From an uncultured Blautia sp. (GTDB lineage: Bacteria; Bacillota; Clostridia; Lachnospirales; Lachnospiraceae), in NCBI GenBank assembly GCA_934409175.1, contig CAKRVX010000020.1, positions 1 to 30,079 of the forward strand: DNA of 30,079 nt, in the 5' to 3' direction. The notes under the pieces were generated by a model. It was not told the DNA's origin. It was given only the letters and a program-made list of their open reading frames with translations, and did not search any database. Shown here one piece after another: positions 24,335 to 30,079 of the stretch (the stretch's first letter is position 1; each line of letters starts with the position of its first letter). A program made the position numbers and the translations under genes.

Positions 24335-25585
24335 ATGGGCGAGACAGTTATTGAAAAGATTATCAGAAATAATGTGGGAAAAAGTGTAAAACCGGGTGAT
24401 ATTGTTACTGTTAATGTGGACAGAGTGATGATCCATGATATCTTTATCCCTTTTGTAGCAGAGAAATTCGAGGAGATGGGCTTTACGAAGCTCTGGAATC
24501 CGGAAAAAGTAATCCTGATCTATGATCATCTTGTACCTGCAAGTCAGCTGGATGATACAAGACATTTCCATACAGGTGATGCATTTGCTAAGAAATATGG
24601 TATGACACATGTGCACAGAAGCGATGGAATCTGTCATCAGTTAATGACAGAAGCGGGCTACGTGAAACCTGGAAACATTGTGTTCGGTACAGACAGTCAT
24701 ACTACCACATACGGATGCGTAGGGGCATTTTCTTCCGGTATCGGATATACAGAGATGGCAAGTATTCTGGGAACCGGAACCATGTGGATCAAAGTTCCGG
24801 AAACGATCAAGATCGTTATTGACGGAGATCTTCCTGAGAATGTAATGTCAAAGGATGTGATCCTTCGAATTATCGGTGATCTGGGCGCTGACGGGGCAAC
24901 TTACCGTGCACTGGAATTCACAGGCAGCACTATTGAAAAAATGTCTGTAGCAAGCCGTATGACCATGTCAAACATGGCAATTGAAGCAGGTGCCAAGTGT
25001 GCACTGTTTACACCGGATGAAAAGACTGCTGAATACTGTGAAATCGAATTAAATGACTTCCAGAAGAGTCTGAAAGGTGATGAAGACGCAAAATATCTGA
25101 AAACCGTTACGTATCGTGCAGAAGATTTCGTTCCGGTTATGGCCTGCCCGTCCCAGGTTGACAAGATCAGGGATGTGAGTGAACTGGAAGGTACAGAAAT
25201 CGATCAGGTATTTATCGGATCCTGTACAAATGGTCGTCTGGAGGACCTGCAGGCAGCAGCTGAGGTACTGAAAGGTAAAAAAGTAGCTGATTTTGTGAAA
25301 CTTATTGTAACTCCTGCAAGCCGTAAGATCTACAGGCTGGCAATAGAAATGGGCATTATGGATACTCTGGCAGAGGCAGGGGCTATTATTACACATCCTG
25401 GTTGTGGACTGTGTTGCGGACGTACAGGTGGTATTCTGACAGACGGTGAACGTGTAGTAGCTACTAATAACCGTAATTTCCTGGGACGTATGGGAACATC
25501 AAAAGTTCAGATTTATCTGGCATCACCGAGAACTGCTGCTTCCTGTGCTGTGGCAGGTAAGATTGTAGTTCCGGATGCAGAATAA
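24335..25585 (+). CDS. leuC: Isopropylmalate isomerase-type large subunit, copy 2
   Basis: A 416-residue catalytic subunit with cluster ligands Cys297 (GSCTNGRLED, the canonical form) and Cys357/Cys360 (PGCGLCCGRTGG). DHLVPASQLDDTRHF, GTDSHTTTYGCVGAFSSGIGYTEM and RALEFTGSTIEKMS fit the 3-isopropylmalate/homoaconitate dehydratase family. I chose ATG 24335 because AAAGGAG (24322-24328) sits 6 bases upstream; the ATG at 24302 has no Shine-Dalgarno and overlaps the small subunit. Both large subunits are exactly 416 residues with cysteines at identical positions, which shows common ancestry, but sequence identity looks low outside the motifs. Being canonical in the SCTN motif, this pair is the better candidate for leucine biosynthesis. 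Confidence 0.78.
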   Translation: MGETVIEKIIRNNVGKSVKPGDIVTVNVDRVMIHDIFIPFVAEKFEEMGFTKLWNPEKVILIYDHLVPASQLDDTRHFHTGDAFAKKYGMTHVHRSDGICHQLMTEAGYVKPGNIVFGTDSHTTTYGCVGAFSSGIGYTEMASILGTGTMWIKVPETIKIVIDGDLPENVMSKDVILRIIGDLGADGATYRALEFTGSTIEKMSVASRMTMSNMAIEAGAKCALFTPDEKTAEYCEIELNDFQKSLKGDEDAKYLKTVTYRAEDFVPVMACPSQVDKIRDVSELEGTEIDQVFIGSCTNGRLEDLQAAAEVLKGKKVADFVKLIVTPASRKIYRLAIEMGIMDTLAEAGAIITHPGCGLCCGRTGGILTDGERVVATNNRNFLGRMGTSKVQIYLASPRTAASCAVAGKIVVPDAE

Positions 25586-25678
25586 AAAACGTTAAACATG
25601 TGACAGTAAATCAGACATAATTAGAACGAAAATTGATACAGAATATAGTGGGAAGAGTGCTTGATTTATGCAGCTGAG

Positions 25679-25711
25679 AGCAGGAAAATCATATGATTTT
25701 CCTGCTTTTTA
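25679..25711 (+). terminator. Intrinsic terminator of the isomerase genes
   Basis: A perfect palindrome AGCAGGAAAATCAT/ATGATTTTCCTGCT with a T run behind it. Confidence 0.9.
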
Positions 25712-25762
25712 TATATAAGTACAAAATATCTCATGAAGACTGTCTTTCTGACGTGGACATCG

Positions 25763-25896
25763 TGTTCAATTAGATAAAAACATTAAAAAATTGAACAAAT
25801 ATCTTGTAATTGCAAAGAATACGTGATATAATTTGTTCAATTGATTTGAAATAAAAGAAAAAAGTTCAATTTAGTAATAAAAGACAAAATTGAACT
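25763..25896. promoter_or_regulatory. Five (A/T)GTTCAATT half-sites around the promoter
   Basis: Half-sites are at 25763-25771 (forward), 25789-25797 (reverse), 25834-25842 (forward, two bases after the -10), 25863-25871 (forward) and 25888-25896 (reverse). The outer four form two inverted pairs, each spanning 34-35 bases with 16-17 bases between arms. The layout is what one expects from operators of a dimeric regulator, and the gene just downstream encodes a DNA-binding domain. Confidence 0.6.
25804..25832 (+). promoter_or_regulatory. Promoter of the HTH-aminotransferase gene
   Basis: TTGTAA, exactly 17 bases, then a consensus TATAAT. The transcript would begin near the third half-site. Confidence 0.75.
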
Positions 25897-25946
25897 TACA
25901 TACTGAGATATAATAAAAATAAATGCTGAAAGGATTACAGATATAT

Positions 25947-27509
25947 ATGTTTGCAGATCGATTAAAAGAAGCGTTAAACAATAAAAATATGAAACAGATA
26001 GACCTTGTAAGATGCGCGCAGGAAAAAGGTGTGAAACTTGGAAAAAGCCATGTAAGCCAGTATTTAAGCGGAAAAACAATTCCCAGAGCAGAGATTCTTC
26101 ATTTTATTGCGGATACATTACAGGTAGAAGAGTCCTGGTTATTGGACGAAAATGGACGAACAGCGGGAAAAAGAACAGAAAGAACAAAAGAAAAGACAGT
26201 TAATGTTGAACAAAAGGAAAAGATAATAAAGAAAGCAGAAGCTCCGGAGAAAAAAAATCCGGAGAATCAGGAAACGGAGGAAAGCGCAGTGCGGGAGTTT
26301 AAAAAGTCATCAAAACTGAACAATGTTTTATATGATGTAAGAGGACCGGTAGTTGAGGAAGCATCCAGGATGGAAGCAGCAGGAACTCAGGTTTTGAAGC
26401 TGAATATTGGAAATCCGGCACCTTTTGGTTTCCGTACACCTGATGAAGTTATCTACGATATGCGTGACCAGCTTATAGACTGCGAGGGATATTCCCCGGC
26501 TAAAGGTTTATTCTCTGCCAGAAAAGCAATCATGCAGTATGCACAGTTAAAAAAGATTCCAAACGTTTCTGTAGATGATATTTATACAGGAAATGGAGTC
26601 AGCGAACTTATCAATTTGAGCATGTCCGCTTTATTGGATAATGGAGACGAAATTCTTATTCCATCACCAGATTATCCATTGTGGACTGCCTGTGCTACCC
26701 TGGCAGGCGGCAAAGCAGTTCATTATATCTGCGACGAACAGGCAGAGTGGTATCCTGATATGGACGATATCAGGAGAAAGATTACCAAACGTACCAAGGC
26801 GATTGTACTTATCAACCCCAATAATCCTACAGGTGCATTATATCCAAGGGAAGTTCTCCAGCAAATTGTAGATATTGCCAGAGAACATCAGCTGATTATC
26901 TTTTCTGATGAGATTTATGATCGTCTGGTTATGGACGGAGAGGAACATGTATCCATCGCTTCTCTGGCGCCGGATTTGTTCTGTGTAACATTCAGCGGTT
27001 TATCCAAGTCGCATATGATTGCGGGATTCAGAATTGGATGGATGATCTTAAGCGGAAATAAGAATGTGGCGAAAGATTACATCGAAGGAATTAAGATGCT
27101 TTCAAATATGAGATTGTGCTCCAATGTTCCGGCACAGTCCATCGTTCAGACTGCTCTGGGTGGACACCAGAGTGTAAATGATTACATTGTTCCGGGCGGA
27201 CGTATTTATGAGCAGAGAGAATATATTTATAATGCACTGACAGATATTCCGGGAATTACAGCCGTGAAACCCAAGGCAGCTTTCTATATGTTTCCGAAGA
27301 TTGATGTTAAAAAATTCGGTATTGTAAATGATGAAAAATTTGCTCTCGATCTTTTGAAAGAGAAGAAAATCCTTCTGGTACATGGCGGTGGATTTAACTG
27401 GGGACAGCCAGATCATTTCCGTGTTGTATATTTGCCGAGAATTGAAGTATTAAAAGAGGCAGCAGGCAAGATCAGAGAATTCCTGAGTACGTATCATCAG
27501 ACTTGGTGA
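25947..27509 (+). CDS. XRE-type HTH domain fused to AlaA-like alanine aminotransferase
   Basis: A 520-residue fusion. Residues 1-67 are a Cro/CI-type helix-turn-helix (MKQIDLVRCAQEKGVKLGKSHVSQYLSGKTIP), 68-118 a charged, low-complexity linker, and 119-520 a complete class I PLP aminotransferase. The enzyme part is strikingly similar to Escherichia coli AlaA, which converts glutamate and pyruvate to 2-oxoglutarate and alanine: KSSKLNNVLYDVRGPV, LNIGNPAPFGF, INPNNPTGA, SDEIYDRL, and SGLSKSH with the PLP lysine Lys354. ATG 25947 gives a normal HTH start (MFADRLKEAL); AAAGGA is about 12 bases upstream. ATG 25923 would add eight residues and lacks a good site. The promoter is flanked by repeated operators. 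This differs from MocR/PdxR regulators, which use a GntR-type wHTH. Confidence 0.88.
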   Translation: MFADRLKEALNNKNMKQIDLVRCAQEKGVKLGKSHVSQYLSGKTIPRAEILHFIADTLQVEESWLLDENGRTAGKRTERTKEKTVNVEQKEKIIKKAEAPEKKNPENQETEESAVREFKKSSKLNNVLYDVRGPVVEEASRMEAAGTQVLKLNIGNPAPFGFRTPDEVIYDMRDQLIDCEGYSPAKGLFSARKAIMQYAQLKKIPNVSVDDIYTGNGVSELINLSMSALLDNGDEILIPSPDYPLWTACATLAGGKAVHYICDEQAEWYPDMDDIRRKITKRTKAIVLINPNNPTGALYPREVLQQIVDIAREHQLIIFSDEIYDRLVMDGEEHVSIASLAPDLFCVTFSGLSKSHMIAGFRIGWMILSGNKNVAKDYIEGIKMLSNMRLCSNVPAQSIVQTALGGHQSVNDYIVPGGRIYEQREYIYNALTDIPGITAVKPKAAFYMFPKIDVKKFGIVNDEKFALDLLKEKKILLVHGGGFNWGQPDHFRVVYLPRIEVLKEAAGKIREFLSTYHQTW

Positions 27510-27519
27510 GAAACAATTA

Positions 27520-27562
27520 TGAAAAACAGGAAATGTTTCACGTGAAACATTTCCTGTTTTTT
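27520..27562. terminator. parS site 5 inside a bidirectional terminator palindrome
   Basis: Positions 27522-27561 are a perfect 40-base palindrome with the exact parS TGTTTCACGTGAAACA (27534-27549) at its centre. It runs A5-CAGGAAA to TTTCCTG-T5. On both strands the stem ends in a T run, so it can terminate the aminotransferase gene (+) and the GH172 gene (-), which converge here. Confidence 0.88.
27534..27549. promoter_or_regulatory. parS site 5
   Basis: Exact TGTTTCACGTGAAACA, about 14-15 kb from the parAB genes. Confidence 0.92.
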
Positions 27563-27642
27563 ATATCATAAAAACTTGCTCATTAATGGTTTATGATATT
27601 GCCCCTGAGCAGTAATTCGAAAAGCAATCTTTTCATTTTTTA

Positions 27643-28752
27643 TTATCTTGGCCATCTGTCCTCTTTTGACATTAGCGGTGCAAACGGCGAATGAGGAAGC
27701 GTCTGATACCAGTATGCAACACTCGCCACATCATCCTGTCTCTCAAACAGTCCTCTGTATCCAACTCCGATCTGCTGAATCGTCACACGTAAATCTTCCT
27801 CAAAACAGATCGGGTCCTGAATGTGCCATCTGTAAAATCCTCTCATCGGTGGACAGTCATCATTGTGATACGGATTATGAATCAGATCATCATGCGCAGA
27901 ATAATAGGGATATCCCAGATACGGCGTATTATAATTCTGCTCTACAGTTTTTCCATCCACCTGTTTTGCAAAACTCCAGGAACCGCCAAAATAATCTTCC
28001 GTTCCAGTTCCACAGATGGTTGGGTATTTGTCATCTCCGTCAATATAAAACTTCACCTCACCCTCTCCCCACCAGTAACGTTCCAGTGTAGTCAGAGCGA
28101 TATAAGTTCCTACATAATGTCCGTTTCCTTTTACACCGTCAAGTATTGTATAATCTTTCTGTTTCTCAGTCAGACGTTCTCGTCTCCACTGTGCATGGAA
28201 ATAAGTAATATCTTCCGGAAGTTCATTATACAGACAGTAATCTACCTGATAGAAAAATGCCGGAATCTTATTTGCATGCTGATTTTCCAGTGTAATCTTT
28301 GCTTTTTTCTTAAATGGCATCGGGAAATAACAGTTAAATCCTCTGCTTGGAACTACTGTCATAGGTACAGAATTTACAATGCATTCTCTTCCGAATCCAC
28401 AGCAGAAGAAATCACCAAGTGGGCTCTCTACAGACGGATACTCTTCATCGTCCCAGTACATGCGGATGACCAGATCTCTTAGTACAAAACAATCTGCCTC
28501 TGTTGTCTTATTGTCTACGGTGATCCAGATATGATTGATTTCTCCCGGGCCTTCCATCTCTGCCAGAGTCACAGTTGCACCCGGTTCAATATCTTTTAGA
28601 CAAGGACTTCCTTTTCTGGAGGGCCCCAGATGACTTGCTGCCATTCCGCCCTTTCCTTTTTCGCCATGAGGATTCTCTGCATTGATTGCACGGCTTCTTC
28701 CATGTTTCGCTAGTGCAATACTACCAAGACCACCTGTAAATGACTGATACAT
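27643..28752 (-). CDS. GH172 (DUF2961) glycoside hydrolase family protein
   Basis: A 369-residue protein of the DUF2961 family, now classed as glycoside hydrolase family 172 (difructose dianhydride I synthase/hydrolase and D-arabinofuranosidases are characterised members). Typical segments are GPGEINHIWITVD, LRDLVIRMYWDDEEYPSVESPLGDFFCCGFG, WRRER, and the acidic GTGTEDYFGGSWSF, where a catalytic glutamate is expected. There is no signal peptide, so it probably acts on imported oligosaccharides in the cytosol. AAAAGGAGA sits about 8-10 bases before the ATG on the minus strand, and TATAAT (complement of 28782-28787) is a likely -10. It stands alone, converging on the aminotransferase gene; no sugar transporter is near, so the substrate is unknown. 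Confidence 0.85.
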   Translation of the reverse strand: MYQSFTGGLGSIALAKHGRSRAINAENPHGEKGKGGMAASHLGPSRKGSPCLKDIEPGATVTLAEMEGPGEINHIWITVDNKTTEADCFVLRDLVIRMYWDDEEYPSVESPLGDFFCCGFGRECIVNSVPMTVVPSRGFNCYFPMPFKKKAKITLENQHANKIPAFFYQVDYCLYNELPEDITYFHAQWRRERLTEKQKDYTILDGVKGNGHYVGTYIALTTLERYWWGEGEVKFYIDGDDKYPTICGTGTEDYFGGSWSFAKQVDGKTVEQNYNTPYLGYPYYSAHDDLIHNPYHNDDCPPMRGFYRWHIQDPICFEEDLRVTIQQIGVGYRGLFERQDDVASVAYWYQTLPHSPFAPLMSKEDRWPR

Positions 28753-28984
28753 TTGCTTGTTCTCCTTTTACTTTTTTCCACATTATAGCATTTCTTTTCC
28801 GCTTTTTTAATCCTTTTGCTGTTTTTTAATCCATTTTTTTCTGTATAATAAAACAGATACAGTCTGCCGAACAGCAATCTTTGATTGTAAGGATATGGAT
28901 ATTTTATAGAAAATTAAGTGGTGAATACGAAGGAGGTGTGATAGAATAGAAACAGTAAAAATTTCTGGAGGTAAGAAACTTAAG
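28753..28984. promoter_or_regulatory. Divergent promoter region of GH172 and lepB
   Basis: A minus-strand TATAAT (28782-28787) serves the GH172 gene and a plus-strand TATAAT (28844-28849) the signal peptidase gene; -35 elements are weak. A strong unused Shine-Dalgarno, AAGGAGGTG (about 28930-28938), precedes only stop-rich sequence, and the real one (TGGAGGT) follows 35 bases later. Confidence 0.45.
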
Positions 28985-29554
28985 ATGGAAAATGAAGACA
29001 AAAACCAGGAAGAAAAGAAACAGCCTGCACAGTCTATGTGGAAGGAACTCTGGGATTATGCGAAGATCATTATCGTTGTTTTTGTGATCGCATTTTTGTT
29101 GGGACATTTCGTATATATTAATGCGAGAGTACCATCTGGATCTATGGAAGAAACGATTATGACAGGAGACAGAGTATTTGGAAACCGACTGGCATATAAG
29201 ACCAAGGACCCGGAAAGATTTGATATTGTAATTTTTAAATATCCGGATGATCCGTCACAGCTTTTTGTAAAAAGAGTGATTGGTCTGCCGGGAGAAACTG
29301 TGAACATTGTGGACGGTAAAGTCTTTATCAATGATTCTGAAGAACCATTGGATGACAGCTTTTGTCCTGAAACACCGCAAGGAAGTTTTGGACCATATGA
29401 GGTACCGGAAGGCTGTTATTTTATGTTAGGTGATAATCGAAATCACAGTATGGATTCTCGATACTGGGTGAATACTTTTGTAGAAAAAGATGCTATTGAG
29501 GCTCAGGTGGCTGTAAGGTACTGGCCATTAAATAAGATTGGTACTGTGAAATAA
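28985..29554 (+). CDS. lepB: Signal peptidase I
   Basis: A membrane-bound serine protease that cleaves Sec/Tat signal peptides. The 189-residue type is the Gram-positive SipS-like form: a charged cytoplasmic N terminus of about 20 residues, one transmembrane helix at about 25-45, then the outer catalytic domain. Ser53 in PSGSMEETI and Lys96 in FVKRVIGLPGE form the Ser-Lys dyad. The conserved GDNRNHSMDSRYW box follows at about 149-161. TGGAGGT is 12 bases before the ATG. It could process the exported proteins coded in this window, including the B12-controlled protein and the 56-residue peptide. A terminator-like hairpin follows at 29678. Confidence 0.95.
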   Translation: MENEDKNQEEKKQPAQSMWKELWDYAKIIIVVFVIAFLLGHFVYINARVPSGSMEETIMTGDRVFGNRLAYKTKDPERFDIVIFKYPDDPSQLFVKRVIGLPGETVNIVDGKVFINDSEEPLDDSFCPETPQGSFGPYEVPEGCYFMLGDNRNHSMDSRYWVNTFVEKDAIEAQVAVRYWPLNKIGTVK

Positions 29555-29839
29555 ATTCTGATTGTCACAAGGTGTACTGCTGGTTATGATCATGAAATGG
29601 ACAGTAATGTAATTGGTTAATTATTGCTATATGACAGAATTAAAAATGTTGCGGTATTAATTACCAAATGGTAAATCATACTATGATCTTTTGATGAAAA
29701 ATCAGGGATCATAGTATTTTTTTGTCGCTAAAGCAATCCACCGCAGGCGGAGAATTCTGCAGGAAGGAGTTTTTCTTGTCATGGAAATCTGTTTGTGAGG
29801 TAGGAGAAGTGATTAAGATTATAACTGGGAGGGTAAGCA
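29555..29839 (+). other. Intergenic region after lepB
   Basis: Contains a small palindrome TTACC-AAAT-GGTAA (29661-29674), the terminator at 29678-29723 and a Shine-Dalgarno-like AAGGAGT (29764-29770) with only a doubtful TTG-started frame behind it. I see no supported gene. Confidence 0.5.
29678..29723 (+). terminator. Intrinsic terminator of lepB
   Basis: ATACTATGATC and GATCATAGTAT form an 11-base-pair perfect stem followed by a run of seven Ts. Confidence 0.88.
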
Positions 29840-30010
29840 ATGAAATGGAAAAAGTTTATGGCAGCAGTACTGGCAGTAAGCATGATTATACCACAGACCG
29901 CATCACAGACTATAATGACAGCTGAATTTACACAAGGTATAGAAGTGTCAGGTTCAGACGATTTTGGTGATGGACAGGGCAACGACAGTCAGGAAGACGA
30001 ATTTGAATAA
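29840..30010 (+). CDS. 56-residue exported acidic peptide (possible truncated surface protein)
   Basis: A short gene with a strong Shine-Dalgarno (GGGAGGG, 29827-29833) 6 bases before ATG 29840. The 56-residue product opens with a clear Sec signal peptide, MKWKKFMAAVLAVSMIIPQTA, with a likely cleavage at about residues 21-28. The mature part is about 30 acidic residues (EVSGSDDFGDGQGNDSQEDEFE). This is the kind of N terminus found on large surface proteins of gut Firmicutes, so it may be the remnant of a truncated one. Against simple decay, the stop is followed two bases later by its own terminator hairpin. It could equally be a genuine short secreted peptide. I do not recognise a family. Confidence 0.55.
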   Translation: MKWKKFMAAVLAVSMIIPQTASQTIMTAEFTQGIEVSGSDDFGDGQGNDSQEDEFE

Positions 30011-30011
30011 C

Positions 30012-30066
30012 TGCGCGTCGCATTCTCGTTACTTCCAGTGATGAGTTAGGCGCGCAAATTTTTTTA
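30012..30066 (+). terminator. Intrinsic terminator after the 56-residue peptide gene
   Basis: TGCGCGTC pairs with GGCGCGCA (eight base pairs, one G-U) over a loop of about 29 bases, then AATTTTTTT. The long loop makes the prediction less sure than for the others. Confidence 0.65.
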
Positions 30067-30079
30067 CAAATCAGAAGAA

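Larger units (their letters stand above)
25586..25946 (+). other. Regulatory region between leuC copy 2 and the HTH-aminotransferase gene
   Basis: A gap of about 360 bases. It holds a terminator (25679-25711), a promoter (25804-25832) and five (A/T)GTTCAATT half-sites (25763-25896). No gene is supported in it. Confidence 0.7.

Noticed and set aside
22446..25585. Recent tandem duplication or assembly error of the isomerase pair
   Set aside because: The two pairs differ through most of their sequence, including around the cluster motif, so they are old paralogues or separately acquired.
27823..28482. 219-codon + strand frame
   Set aside because: It is antisense to the GH172 gene, which has family motifs and a good ribosome-binding site; the + frame gives a low-complexity product.
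29776..29925. TTG-started frame overlapping the exported peptide gene in another frame
   Set aside because: It has an AAGGAGT at fair distance, but the product shows no motif and the overlapping ATG frame has a clear signal peptide and better Shine-Dalgarno.
1..30079. CRISPR arrays, insertion sequences, prophage or integrase genes
   Set aside because: No regularly spaced direct repeats, transposase, integrase or phage motifs were found on either strand.

Overview
The window looks like the origin-proximal chromosome of a low-GC Gram-positive gut anaerobe, most likely a member of the Lachnospiraceae (Clostridia). The evidence is the run of mnmE-mnmG-rsmG, parA-parB, a DUF4446 gene, serS and a DUF3881 gene. 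Strong Shine-Dalgarno sequences, intrinsic terminators with T tails and five exact parS sites (TGTTTCACGTGAAACA) agree with this. I cannot name the genus from sequence alone. Almost all genes lie on the + strand; only two are on the - strand.

Layout. 1-4440: tRNA and rRNA modification genes mnmE, mnmG and rsmG. 4680-9760: a compact four-gene operon for a Gld-type ABC system (ATPase, ABC-2 permease, GldG-like protein, DUF4340 membrane-anchored protein). The last gene carries a parS site inside its coding sequence. 10050-11003: a lone alpha/beta hydrolase on the - strand. 11410-16131: a parS site just upstream of parA-parB, then DUF4446, serS and DUF3881. 16187-17624: two more parS sites, tRNA-Arg(CCU), two small unknown proteins and a GNAT acetyltransferase.

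17640-21707 is the most distinctive block. A full-length cobalamin riboswitch followed by an intrinsic terminator leads into a 1224-residue secreted protein. That protein has two NEAT-like N-terminal domains, a transcobalamin-tail-like (DUF4430-like) region and two C-terminal bacterial Ig-like repeats. I read it as a candidate cell-surface corrinoid or tetrapyrrole capture protein controlled by B12.

21957-25585: two adjacent but divergent pairs of isopropylmalate-isomerase-type subunits (small-large, small-large). 25804-27509: an AlaA-like alanine aminotransferase fused to an N-terminal XRE-type DNA-binding domain. Its promoter is surrounded by five copies of an (A/T)GTTCAATT half-site, which suggests an autoregulated enzyme-regulator. 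27520-27562: a perfect palindrome that is at once a parS site and a bidirectional terminator, lying between the aminotransferase and a convergent GH172/DUF2961 gene. 28985-29554: signal peptidase I. The window ends with a 56-residue exported peptide gene that has its own terminator.

Together the window combines origin-region housekeeping (translation fidelity, chromosome segregation) with accessory surface, transport and amino-acid functions. Nothing here was checked by database search; family names come from recognised motifs.
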